DNA of 64,000 nucleotides from an uncultured Myxococcales bacterium. Its GTDB lineage: Bacteria > Myxococcota_A > UBA9042 > DTJE01. Shown in pieces: positions 38,882 through 47,961 of the stretch. Each line of letters starts with the position of its first letter. Positions within the stretch are counted from its first letter, which is position 1. The stretch is taken from positions 59,883-123,882 of the forward strand of contig CAIZWN010000005.1 in assembly GCA_903936705.1 (NCBI GenBank). The letters are read 5' to 3'. Position numbers and translations under genes: made by a program. Under the pieces are notes generated by a model. It was not told the DNA's origin, searched no databases, and saw only the letters and a program-made list of their open reading frames with translations.

Positions 38882-41800
38882 ATGACAACCAGAAACCGCA
38901 TCGGTTCATTGACCGCTCTTCAGACCCTGCGGGATGAATCGCTGGCCCAAGGCACCATCGCCGGCGGCCGCCCCGACAAGCGACAGGTCCTGGTCTGCAC
39001 CGGCGGCGGGTGCATCGCATCCGGTTCGCTTGAAGTGGTTGCAGCCTTTCGTCGCACTCTTGCGGCCAAGGGACTGGACCGCGACGTGCAACTGCTGGAA
39101 ACGGGATGCCTGGGTCCGTGCGCACAGGGGCCTGTGGTAGTCGTCTACCCCGACGGGGTCTTCTACCAGCAGGTCAAGGCTGCCGACATCGCTGAGATAG
39201 TCGATTCCCACCTGCTGCGCGGCACGGTGGTAAATCGCCTGGTCAACCGCCACAGCGCCACGGGCGAACTGGTGCCGCAGATGAAGAACCTCGAGTTCTT
39301 CGCAAAGCAGGTCAAGATCGTCCTGCGAAACTGCGGCATTGTCGATCCGCTGCGAATCGAGGACTACGTCGCGCTGGATGGCTATGCGGCACTGGCCAAA
39401 GCTCTCACAGCAATGACTCCCGACCAGGTTGTCGACGAAGTGAAGGCTTCCGGCCTGCGCGGGCGTGGCGGCGGCGGCTTCCCGACCGGCCTGAAGTGGG
39501 CTTTCGCCAGGAAGTCCCCCGGCGCGGTGAAGTATGTCCTGTGCAACGCCGACGAAGGCGACCCAGGCGCGTTCATGGACCGATCGGTACTAGAGGGCGA
39601 CCCCCACAGCATCATCGAGGCAATGGCCATCGCCGGTTATTGCATCGGTTCTTCGCAGGGATTCGTCTATGTTCGCGCCGAATACCCGCTGGCCATCGAG
39701 CGCCTGGGCATTGCCATCGGCCAGGCGCGCGAGTGCGGCCTGCTGGGGACCAACATTCTGGGCACCGGCTTCGACTTCGACCTCGAGATCCGAAAGGGTT
39801 CCGGCGCGTTCGTCTGCGGCGAGGAAACGGCCCTGATGACCAGCATCGAGGGCAACCGCGGCGAACCGCGCCCGCGCCCGCCGTTCCCGGCAGTCAAGGG
39901 TCTTTGGGACAAGCCTTCGCTGCTGAACAACGTCGAGACCTACGCGAACATCCCGGCGATCCTCCTGAAGGGGTCGGCATGGTACGCCGCCTACGGTACG
40001 AACAAATCCAAGGGCACCAAGGTCTTTGCTTTGGCGGGCGCCATCCGAAACACGGGCCTGGTCGAGATCCCCATCGGCATGCCGCTGGGCGAGCTGGTGT
40101 TCGAGGTGGGCGGAGGCATCCCCGGCAACAAGAAGTACAAGGCGGCCCAGATGGGCGGCCCCTCGGGCGGCTGCATCCCGGTTGAACACCTGGGCGTGCC
40201 GGTCGACTACGAATCGCTGATCGAACTGGGGGCCATCATCGGATCGGGCGGGCTGATCGTGATGGACGACGACGCGTGCATGGTCGATGTCGCGCGCTTC
40301 TTCCTGGAGTTCTGCCAGGACGAATCATGCGGCAAATGCGCACCGTGCCGCATCGGCACCAAGCGCATGCTGGAGATCCTGGAACGCATCTGCGACGGCA
40401 AGGGCGTCGAAGGCGACGTCGAGCGGCTGATCGACCTGGGCAACACCATCAAGGACACCGCTCTGTGCGGCCTTGGCCAAACGGCGCCGAATCCGGTGCT
40501 GTCCACGATCCGCTACTTCCGTCACGAGTACGACGCCCACATCCGCGAGAAAAAGTGCCCGGCAGGGGCCTGCAGCGCTCTGGTTCGCGCCCCGTGCCAG
40601 AACGCCTGTCCGGCCGGCGTTGATGTGCCTGGCTTCGTGTCCCTGGTTGGCGAAGGTCGATACGCCGACGCGATGCGCACGCACCGGAACCGCAATCCGC
40701 TGGCGTCCATCTGCGCACGTGTATGCTTCCACCCTTGCGAATCGAAGTGCAGGCGCGTCACGCTGGACAGCCCGGTATCGATCCGCGGCGTCAAGCGCTT
40801 CATGGTTGATCAACCCGTGGACATGGAGTTGCCCGAGATCCGGCGCACTCCCGGCAACGAACGTCGCAAGGTTGCGATTGTTGGCGGCGGTCCGGCCGGC
40901 TTGTCGGCGGCGTACTTCCTGGCCCGCCTGGGCTATACCCCGACGATTTTCGAGGCCGAGCAAAAGGCCGGCGGCATGCTGATTCAAACGATTCCGGCAT
41001 ACCGCCTGCCGCGCGAACGCCTGGCTGCCGAGATTGCCCTGATCGAGTCAATGGGCGTCACGATCAAGACCGGCCAGCGACTGGGCCGCGACTTCACGCT
41101 GACCGGCCTCAGAGAACAGGGCTTCGAGGCCGTGTTCCTGGGTATCGGCGCGATGAAGGGCAGCACGCTTGGCATCCCGAACGACGACGCCGATGGAGTT
41201 ACCGAGGCTTTGTCCTTCCTGAAGGCGGCAAACCTTGGCTTGAACGCAAAAGTAGGGAAGAACGTGGCCGTTGTCGGCGGCGGCAACGCGGCCATCGATG
41301 CTGCAAGAACCGCGCTGCGCATGGGCGCCGAGAACGTGACGATCGTCTACCGACGCCGTCGCAACGAGATGCCGGCGTGGGAGGTCGAGGTCGACGAGGC
41401 GCTGCACGAAGGCGTGACGCTGGAAACGCTGGTAGCACCGATCGAGGTTCAACTGGATAACGGGCGAGTGACCGGCCTGGTTTGCCAACGCATGGAACTT
41501 GGCGGCTACGACAAGTCCGGCCGTCGACGCCCTGTCCCGATCAAGGGCGCGATGTTCACGATTCCCGTAGACCAGGTGGTCGCGGCGATCGGACAGTCGG
41601 TCGATGCTGACGGCCTGTTCACGGACCTCCCGGTCAAGTGCAACAAGGACGGCACCCTTCAGGCCGATCCGCGCACCGGCCGCACCTCCGTGGAATGGCT
41701 GTACGCAGGTGGCGACGCCGCGGTCGGACCTTCCTCGGTCGTTGACGCCATAGCGGCGGGCGAGCGGGCGGCAGTGGCAATCGACCACGCCTTGACCGGC

Positions 41801-42016
41801 GCCGATCACGCATTCTGGCGCGAGGATCAACAGGTCGATACCGCCTTTGATCCGGACGCCGACCCGGTAGCGTCGCAGCGCGCCGACGAACGCCTGCTGG
41901 CCGTCATCCAGCGCAAGGGGTCGTTCGCCGAGGTCGAACTGGCGTTTTGCGAGACGGTTGCCAGGGACGAGGCGCGACGCTGCCTGCGCTGCGACTACAG
42001 GGAGTCCTGCAACTGA
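38882..42016 (+). CDS. hydB: NuoF-like flavoprotein fused to a GltD/NfnB-type NADPH-FAD domain (HydB)
   Basis: A 1044-residue fusion. Domains in order: thioredoxin-like [2Fe-2S] (about 35-125, CTGGGC and CLGPC); NuoF FMN/NADH domain (GLRGRGGGGFPTGLKW at about 192, CNADEGDPGAFMDR); SLBB; NuoF C-terminal [4Fe-4S] (SCGKCAPCRIGTKRM, about 482). From about residue 560 there is a GltD-type module with an N-terminal Fe-S region (CQNACPAGVDVPGF...CARVCFHPCESKC). It carries an FAD Rossmann motif VAIVGGGPAGLSAAY (about 663) and a second, VAVVGGGNAAIDAARTAL (about 794), followed by VYRRRRNEMPA. The Arg cluster fits NADPH binding. Normal HydB ends in ferredoxin domains instead. Likely an electron-bifurcating flavin subunit with an added NADPH site. 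Confidence 0.93.
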   Translation: MTTRNRIGSLTALQTLRDESLAQGTIAGGRPDKRQVLVCTGGGCIASGSLEVVAAFRRTLAAKGLDRDVQLLETGCLGPCAQGPVVVVYPDGVFYQQVKAADIAEIVDSHLLRGTVVNRLVNRHSATGELVPQMKNLEFFAKQVKIVLRNCGIVDPLRIEDYVALDGYAALAKALTAMTPDQVVDEVKASGLRGRGGGGFPTGLKWAFARKSPGAVKYVLCNADEGDPGAFMDRSVLEGDPHSIIEAMAIAGYCIGSSQGFVYVRAEYPLAIERLGIAIGQARECGLLGTNILGTGFDFDLEIRKGSGAFVCGEETALMTSIEGNRGEPRPRPPFPAVKGLWDKPSLLNNVETYANIPAILLKGSAWYAAYGTNKSKGTKVFALAGAIRNTGLVEIPIGMPLGELVFEVGGGIPGNKKYKAAQMGGPSGGCIPVEHLGVPVDYESLIELGAIIGSGGLIVMDDDACMVDVARFFLEFCQDESCGKCAPCRIGTKRMLEILERICDGKGVEGDVERLIDLGNTIKDTALCGLGQTAPNPVLSTIRYFRHEYDAHIREKKCPAGACSALVRAPCQNACPAGVDVPGFVSLVGEGRYADAMRTHRNRNPLASICARVCFHPCESKCRRVTLDSPVSIRGVKRFMVDQPVDMELPEIRRTPGNERRKVAIVGGGPAGLSAAYFLARLGYTPTIFEAEQKAGGMLIQTIPAYRLPRERLAAEIALIESMGVTIKTGQRLGRDFTLTGLREQGFEAVFLGIGAMKGSTLGIPNDDADGVTEALSFLKAANLGLNAKVGKNVAVVGGGNAAIDAARTALRMGAENVTIVYRRRRNEMPAWEVEVDEALHEGVTLETLVAPIEVQLDNGRVTGLVCQRMELGGYDKSGRRRPVPIKGAMFTIPVDQVVAAIGQSVDADGLFTDLPVKCNKDGTLQADPRTGRTSVEWLYAGGDAAVGPSSVVDAIAAGERAAVAIDHALTGADHAFWREDQQVDTAFDPDADPVASQRADERLLAVIQRKGSFAEVELAFCETVARDEARRCLRCDYRESCN

Positions 42017-42053
42017 GGTTTTCGAAGGACGACGACGCGAGGAGGAACGACCC

Positions 42054-43871
42054 ATGGTTAACCTGACAATCAACGGCTCGCCGGTCCAGGCAGCCGAAGG
42101 CTCGACAGTACTGCTGGCCGCGCGCCAGGCAGGCATCCAGATCCCGACACTGTGCTACCTGGAAAACGTGCAGGCCATCGGCGCGTGCCGCCTGTGCATG
42201 GTCGAGATCGAGGGTGCTCGCACGCTGATACCGGCCTGCGTCGCCCCCGTCACCGAGGGCATGAAGGTCAGCACCCGCACGCAAAGGGTGCGCGACGCCC
42301 GAAAGACGGTCATGGAACTTCTGATGTCGGACCATGCAGGCGATTGCAAGACCTGCGATCGGAACGACGACTGCGAGTTCCAGGCGTTGGCACGCGACCT
42401 GGGCATCCGCCAGGTATCGTGGCCGGGCGCGGTCAACCCGTCCCACATCGACACTTCGACGCCAGCCCTTGTCCGCGACACCGGCAAATGCGTGCTGTGT
42501 CGCCGTTGCGTCACCCTTTGCAATGCGGTGCAGGATGTCGGCGCCCTTTTCCCGCAGCATCGAGGCTTCAAGACGGTCGTGGGCCCGGCGTTTGGCGGTG
42601 ACCTCGACACTGTGACGTGCGTGCAGTGTGGCCAGTGCTCGGCTGTCTGCCCGGTGGGCGCGATCAGCGAGCACGACGAAACAGGCAAGGCCTGGGCTGC
42701 GCTGGACAATCCAGTGAAATTCGTGGTCGTGCAGACCGCGCCGGCCATTCGCGCTGCACTTGGCGAGGAGTTCGGATTCGCGCCCGGCACGCTTGTGACC
42801 GGCAAGATGACCGCCGCATTGCGTCGCCTGGGATTCGACGGTGTTTTCGACACGAATTTCACGGCCGACCTGACCATTCTCGAGGAAGGCACAGAGTTGC
42901 TGCGCCGCCTGAAGGCCGCAATCCTTGGCCCGGACCATGACGTACAGGGCGACCATCATGACGCCCACGCGCACGCTGCACCGGGTCCGCTGCCACTGGC
43001 GACATCGTGCTGCCCGGCGTGGATCAAGAACTGCGAACACTTCCACCCGGACTTCCTTCCGAACCTGTCCACATGCAAATCACCGCAGCAGATGTTCGGT
43101 GCCGCTGCCAAGACCTATTACTCGCGCCGCATCGCAAAACACCCATCCGACGTCTTCGTCGTGTCGATCATGCCGTGCACCGCCAAGAAGTTCGAGGCGG
43201 CCCGGCCCGAGATGGAGGCGTCGTGGCAGCGTGATGTCGACGTGGTGTTGACGACCCGCGAACTGGCTCGCATGATCCGCCAGGCGGGCATCGATTTTGC
43301 CAACCTGCCTGACGAACAGATGGACCAGCCGATGGGCATGTCCACCGGCGCCGCCGACATCTTCGCAAACACCGGCGGAGTCATGGAGGCCGCGTTGCGC
43401 ACGGCCTACGAAATCGTGACCGGCCGCGCCCTGCCCTTCGACGGGTTGCGCGTGACCCCGATCGAGGGCATGGAAGGCATCAAGGAGGCCGCGCTGACCT
43501 TTAGCGACGTAGTGCCCGAATGGAGTTTCCTGGAGGGAGTCACAGCCCGTGTCGCGGTCGCGCACGGCCTGGCCAACGCGAACCAACTGGTCGACAGGAT
43601 CCGCAGCGGCAAGGCGGCTTATCACTTCGTCGAGGTGATGTCCTGCCCGGGCGGCTGCATCGGCGGCGGCGGCCAGCCTCGCATGACTACGGACGCTGTA
43701 AGAAAATCACGAATCGAGGCCATCTACCGCGAGGACCAGGGCAAGGGCCTTCGCAAGTCCCACGAAAACCCGCAGGTGAGAGCGGCATACGAGGCATTCT
43801 TTCAGACGCCGAACTCGGACCTCTCGCACCGCTTCCTGCACACCGGTTATTTCGGGCGAGACCGAGTGTAG
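42054..43871 (+). CDS. hydA: Catalytic subunit of [FeFe] hydrogenase (HydA)
   Basis: A 605-residue group A hydrogenase that reduces protons or oxidises H2. N-terminal [2Fe-2S] (CYLENVQAIGACRLC), the His-Cys cluster (HAGDCKTCDRNDDC) and two [4Fe-4S] clusters (CVLCRRCVTLC, CVQCGQCSAVC) form the electron wire. H-cluster motifs are complete: TSCCPAW (C319 proton relay, C320), MPCTAKK (C375), and EVMSCPGGC (C531, C535). The C-terminal FLHTGYF matches the small-subunit motif. A His/Asp-rich insertion (about 292-314) sits just before the first motif. ATG at 42054 has GAGGAGG upstream. The maturases HydEFG are not in the window. Confidence 0.97.
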   Translation: MVNLTINGSPVQAAEGSTVLLAARQAGIQIPTLCYLENVQAIGACRLCMVEIEGARTLIPACVAPVTEGMKVSTRTQRVRDARKTVMELLMSDHAGDCKTCDRNDDCEFQALARDLGIRQVSWPGAVNPSHIDTSTPALVRDTGKCVLCRRCVTLCNAVQDVGALFPQHRGFKTVVGPAFGGDLDTVTCVQCGQCSAVCPVGAISEHDETGKAWAALDNPVKFVVVQTAPAIRAALGEEFGFAPGTLVTGKMTAALRRLGFDGVFDTNFTADLTILEEGTELLRRLKAAILGPDHDVQGDHHDAHAHAAPGPLPLATSCCPAWIKNCEHFHPDFLPNLSTCKSPQQMFGAAAKTYYSRRIAKHPSDVFVVSIMPCTAKKFEAARPEMEASWQRDVDVVLTTRELARMIRQAGIDFANLPDEQMDQPMGMSTGAADIFANTGGVMEAALRTAYEIVTGRALPFDGLRVTPIEGMEGIKEAALTFSDVVPEWSFLEGVTARVAVAHGLANANQLVDRIRSGKAAYHFVEVMSCPGGCIGGGGQPRMTTDAVRKSRIEAIYREDQGKGLRKSHENPQVRAAYEAFFQTPNSDLSHRFLHTGYFGRDRV

Positions 43872-43944
43872 TGCGGGCGTTCCCGTCGCCAGGTAACGGT
43901 ACCTCCTTGCCGGGCGACGGGTACCACTCTGCTTGGAGTTGATC

Positions 43945-45987
43945 ATGGCTGTCCTGTGGACCATCCCCGAACGTTGCCGACGCTGCTATACCTGCGTCCG
44001 AGATTGCCCTGCCAAGGCCATCCAGGTCGTTGCAGGCCAGGCACGAGTGGTGCCCGAACGGTGCATCGCCTGCGGCAACTGCGTCAAGGTATGCGCCCAG
44101 GGGGCCAAGCGCGTCCGGGACGACGTCGACGAAGTCAACGGGCTTCTGGCAGGCAGCCAGCCCGTCTTCGCATGCCTGGCCCCATCCTTCCCGGCGGCGT
44201 TCCACACTGTCGTACCAGGGCGCGTCATCCAGGCGGTACGTGCGCTGGGGTTTGCCGAGGTCTGGGAAGTGGCGTTCGGCGCCGAACTGGTCGCCCCAGC
44301 TTACCAGCGCCTGTTCGAAGAGGCCCGGCGCACCGGACGTCCGGTGATCACGACGCCATGCCCCGCGGTCGTGACCTACGTTGAAAAGTACCTGCCCGAG
44401 CTGCACCCGTTCCTGGCGCCCGTCGTGTCGCCAAAGGTTGCTGTGGCGCGGGCAATCAGGCAGAGGCACAACGGCACCGTACGGGTGGTATTCATCGGCC
44501 CGTGCGTCGCCAAGAAGCAGCACCTGCAAACCTCGTCGAACACGGCACTGGATGCCGTGCTGACGTTCGACGAGTTGCAGAGGATGTTCACGGCGGCCGG
44601 AATTGACCCAGCCGACCAGTCCGTCAGCAGTTTCGATGGGCCACGAGCCCACATCGGACGGACATTCCCCATCAGCGGCGGTTTGCTGAAGACCGCCGGC
44701 ATGGGATCCGATTTGCTGGAAGGAGAGATTGTCGGCACCGAGGGCAAGGATCGCGTGCTGATGACCCTGCGCGAACTGGCGGCGGGCCGCTCCAAAGCCT
44801 TGTTCTATGACCTGCTGTTCTGCGAAGGCTGCATCGACGGGCCAATGATGCTGAACGACCTCAGCGTCCTGGCCCGCAAGGAACTTCTGGTCCGGCACAT
44901 AAACGAGCGCGCACGGTTTGTTTCGCACCGAGAACTGGCCGAATCTCTGGCTGAATTCGAGGGCCTGGACCTGACCAGATCGTTCATGCAGGAGGATCTG
45001 GTGCTGCCGCAGCCGTCCGATCAGGACATCGCGCAGGTCCTTGAACGGATGCGCAAGACAGATCCGCAGGACCAGTTGAACTGCGGCGCCTGCGGCTACC
45101 CGACCTGCAAGGAAAAGGCTATCGCCGTGTGCCAGGGGCTGGCCGAGCCTGCCATGTGCCTGCCGTTCCTGGTCGATGAACTGGAGCAGGTCGTCGTCGA
45201 TCTGCGCCATTCCCACGAGGAACTGGCCACGACCCAGAAGCAACTGCTGCGCAGCGAGCGGCTTGCCTCGATGGGCCAACTGTCGGCCGGTATCGCACAC
45301 GAGTTGAACAACCCGTTGGGAACAATCCTCCTTTACAGCCATATGCTGATGCGCGAGGTGAAAGACGATCAGGGCCAGGAGGACCTGAAACTGATCGTCA
45401 GCGAAGCGACGCGCTGCAAGGACATCGTGCGCGGGCTGCTGGATTTCGCCAGGAAGTCTCGCGTATCCAAGGCCCCGGCACGAATCGACCAGATCCTGGA
45501 CGAGGTCGTGACCATCGCGCGTCCGCGGTCCGTCGAGTCCAACGTGAATGTCCTGACTGAGGTCGAGGCCGACCTGCCGGTCCTGATGATCGACCACATC
45601 CAGTTGCGTCAGGCACTGGTCAATCTCGTGATGAACGCCGTCGACAGCATGCCCGACGGGGGCACACTGCGAATGTCGGTACGCAGCGCCTGCAACGGCG
45701 ACGACATTCGAATCGAGATAGCCGACACCGGCTGCGGCATCCCACCCGAGAATCTCAGCCGCCTGTTCACGCCATTCTTCACGACAAAGGCAATGGGCAA
45801 GGGGACCGGACTTGGCTTGGCTATCACGTACGGCGTCGTCAAGATGCACTCGGGCGACATAACCGTCGACAGTGAATTGGGCCGCGGAACGACGTTTACG
45901 ATCCGCCTGCCGATCCGGACGGCGGAATCTGCAGCCGAGGACGGAAGCGCGCGGGAGTACCGCGTTGAAGAACAATATTTCCGGTGA
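43945..45987 (+). CDS. [FeFe]-hydrogenase-like sensor histidine kinase
   Basis: A 680-residue fusion. Residues 5-60 are a two-[4Fe-4S] ferredoxin (CRRCYTCVRDC, CIACGNCVKVC). Residues about 75-370 form an Fe-hydrogenase large domain with H-cluster Cys at TPCPAV (C139), GPCVAKK (C187) and FCEGC (C293, C296). A [4Fe-4S] domain (CGACGYPTC) lies near 375-410, then a coiled linker and HisKA/HATPase with GIAHELNNPL (His452), the N-box and GTGLGLAIT. Four H-cluster ligands are kept but the proton-relay Cys is Pro. This resembles group C sensory hydrogenases linked to kinases, so H2 or redox sensing is likely. ATG has GGAG six bases upstream; it is 73 bp after hydA. Confidence 0.92.
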   Translation: MAVLWTIPERCRRCYTCVRDCPAKAIQVVAGQARVVPERCIACGNCVKVCAQGAKRVRDDVDEVNGLLAGSQPVFACLAPSFPAAFHTVVPGRVIQAVRALGFAEVWEVAFGAELVAPAYQRLFEEARRTGRPVITTPCPAVVTYVEKYLPELHPFLAPVVSPKVAVARAIRQRHNGTVRVVFIGPCVAKKQHLQTSSNTALDAVLTFDELQRMFTAAGIDPADQSVSSFDGPRAHIGRTFPISGGLLKTAGMGSDLLEGEIVGTEGKDRVLMTLRELAAGRSKALFYDLLFCEGCIDGPMMLNDLSVLARKELLVRHINERARFVSHRELAESLAEFEGLDLTRSFMQEDLVLPQPSDQDIAQVLERMRKTDPQDQLNCGACGYPTCKEKAIAVCQGLAEPAMCLPFLVDELEQVVVDLRHSHEELATTQKQLLRSERLASMGQLSAGIAHELNNPLGTILLYSHMLMREVKDDQGQEDLKLIVSEATRCKDIVRGLLDFARKSRVSKAPARIDQILDEVVTIARPRSVESNVNVLTEVEADLPVLMIDHIQLRQALVNLVMNAVDSMPDGGTLRMSVRSACNGDDIRIEIADTGCGIPPENLSRLFTPFFTTKAMGKGTGLGLAITYGVVKMHSGDITVDSELGRGTTFTIRLPIRTAESAAEDGSAREYRVEEQYFR

Positions 45988-46007
45988 AGTATTGCATGGA
46001 GGACCCG

Positions 46008-46391
46008 ATGAGCGACGCGAAAAAGGTACTGCTGGTGGACGACGACGTGGACCTGGTGGCCGTGAACCGGGCGGTGCTTGAGAGCCGTGGATACTCGATA
46101 GTGTCGGCCCATTCCGGTCCGGCGGGTCTGGTCAAGGCGCGAGCCGAAAAGCCGGACGTGATCGTCCTGGATGTGATGATGGGCACCAACAGCGAAGGCT
46201 TTGACCTGGCACGCGCCCTGCGCAAGGACGACACCACCAGGCACATCCCGCTGATCATGGTCACCGCAATCCACGCGACGGTCCCGTTCCGCTACGAACC
46301 GGACACGAATTACCTGCCGGTCGACCGCTTCCTGGAGAAGCCCGTGGCACCCGAGGTGCTGCTGAACGAAGTGCTGGCTGTCCTGACGTGA
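46008..46391 (+). CDS. Stand-alone response-regulator receiver
   Basis: A 127-residue single-domain receiver. The acidic pair DDD (11-13), phosphoacceptor D55 (VIVLDVMMG), the Thr in MVTAI and the Lys in LEKPV complete the active site. No output domain is attached. Seen 20 bp after the hydrogenase-like kinase, it is the likely first target of that kinase and may pass phosphate on or act by protein contact. ATG has GGAGG five bases upstream. The TNYLPVDRF stretch before the Lys is a distinctive loop. Confidence 0.92.
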   Translation: MSDAKKVLLVDDDVDLVAVNRAVLESRGYSIVSAHSGPAGLVKARAEKPDVIVLDVMMGTNSEGFDLARALRKDDTTRHIPLIMVTAIHATVPFRYEPDTNYLPVDRFLEKPVAPEVLLNEVLAVLT

Positions 46392-46463
46392 TGGCGTCGA
46401 CAGGAAGCATCGCCTTTTGAAAGGCGGCCTGCGTGGCCGTGAAATATGCCTCTGGAGGTCATC

Positions 46464-47957
46464 ATGGCCGATCGCCGAAACCGGATCCTGGTGGTGGATG
46501 ACGAAGTCGGAATGCGGGAGGGGTGCCGCCGCATACTGGCGGCGGAAGGCTACGACGTCGAGACGGCGGACGACGGCATGGCGGCACTGGAGCGTTTCCG
46601 GGCCGGCGAGGGTTTCGACGTCGTCATCTCGGATCTGAAGATGCCCCGCATGGGTGGAATGGACCTGGTCCAGGCGCTGCACGAAGTCGATGAGGATGCC
46701 CTGCTGCTGGTGATAACCGCCTACGCGACGATCGACACGGCGGTTGACGCGACCAAGCGAGGCGCCTACGGGTACATCCCGAAGCCCTTCACCCCTGACG
46801 AACTGCTGCTGCACGTCCGCAACGGCCTCGAGAAACGAGCGTTGCGCATCGAGGCCAAGGCACTGCGTGAGGAGCGCGAGAGTCGCCTGCTGGAGGTGGC
46901 GTTCGAGCGTTCCAAGTCCACGACAATCCTCCACTGCATGACGGACGGCGTCCTGGTGGTCAATCGTGAAGGGCACATCGTCCTGCGCAACGCCGCGCTG
47001 TCCCGCATCATGCCATCGTGCACCGGCCAACCGCTGCCGACACCGGTCGAAAATGCGGCCGAGTTGCCCGAAATCGTGTCGCTGGTAATGGAGGTCGTGC
47101 AGGCCGATGCCCCGATTATTGCCTCAAGAGAGATCGTGATCGGCCCGTGCACCTACATGGTCAATGCGGCGCCCGTGCTGGAACCAGGTGGCGAGACCCT
47201 GGGCGCGGTGGCGGTGCTGCGGGACATCACGGCGCTGAAGAAGCTGGAAATCGCGAAGTCTATGTTCGTGTCGATGGTCGCGCACGAACTGAAGAGTCCT
47301 CTGGCAACAATCGAATCGTCGCTGAACATCGTCCTGTCTGGCATCGCCGGCGAGGACCCCGAGCGCGACCGCCAGATGATTCAACGAGCCCTTTTGCGAT
47401 CTCGCACACTGCGCACACTGGTGTCGGACCTGCTGAACCTGACGGCCATCGAGACCGGAAACTTCAGCCTCAAGCGCCAACATGCCGACCTTTCCACAAT
47501 CGTCACCGAGGTGGTTGACGCCAGCGCCGAAAGGTCGCAGGAACGAAACGTCACGCTTCAGATCGAGTGCGCTGCGCCCACGCAAATCGAGCCGATCCTC
47601 GCGGATCCGAATGCCGTGCGCAGCATCGTGACGAACCTCGTTGACAACGCCATCAAGTACACGCCTGAAGGCGGCCACGTGAACGTCCGTGTAGACGGAA
47701 ACGGCCTGTACGCGAGGGTCGTGGTGAAGGACGACGGCATTGGCATGTCCCCTGCGGAACGCGACCACATCTTCGACGAGTTCTACCGGGTCAAGAACGA
47801 CTACACCGCGCACGTCCCCGGCACCGGTCTCGGACTTACTCTGGTAAGGCGACTTGTAGACATGCACCAGGGCCGGATCGACGTGGATTCCTCGCCAGGC
47901 AAGGGCAGTTCGTTCGCAGTCAGCTTTCCGACCGTAGCGTATGCAACGGGGCTGTGA
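46464..47957 (+). CDS. REC-PAS-histidine kinase
   Basis: A 497-residue soluble protein with an N-terminal receiver (D57 in VISDLKMP), a coiled linker, a PAS domain (about 150-260; DGVLVVNREGHIV), and HisKA/HATPase domains with MVAHELKSPL (His274), LVDNAIKYTP and GTGLGLTLV. With the receiver first it can take phosphate from another kinase and answer by changing its own activity. ATG at 46464 has GGAGG five bases upstream. It completes a kinase-receiver-kinase row after hydA. No DNA-binding output domain is encoded nearby, so the final response regulator is elsewhere. Confidence 0.92.
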   Translation: MADRRNRILVVDDEVGMREGCRRILAAEGYDVETADDGMAALERFRAGEGFDVVISDLKMPRMGGMDLVQALHEVDEDALLLVITAYATIDTAVDATKRGAYGYIPKPFTPDELLLHVRNGLEKRALRIEAKALREERESRLLEVAFERSKSTTILHCMTDGVLVVNREGHIVLRNAALSRIMPSCTGQPLPTPVENAAELPEIVSLVMEVVQADAPIIASREIVIGPCTYMVNAAPVLEPGGETLGAVAVLRDITALKKLEIAKSMFVSMVAHELKSPLATIESSLNIVLSGIAGEDPERDRQMIQRALLRSRTLRTLVSDLLNLTAIETGNFSLKRQHADLSTIVTEVVDASAERSQERNVTLQIECAAPTQIEPILADPNAVRSIVTNLVDNAIKYTPEGGHVNVRVDGNGLYARVVVKDDGIGMSPAERDHIFDEFYRVKNDYTAHVPGTGLGLTLVRRLVDMHQGRIDVDSSPGKGSSFAVSFPTVAYATGL

Positions 47958-47961
47958 TTAG

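Noticed and set aside
43687..45975. 762-codon open frame on the minus strand, opposite the hydrogenase-like kinase
   Set aside because: High G+C leaves long open antisense frames. The plus-strand product has complete ferredoxin, hydrogenase and kinase motifs; the antisense product has none and is rich in His, Arg and Gln.
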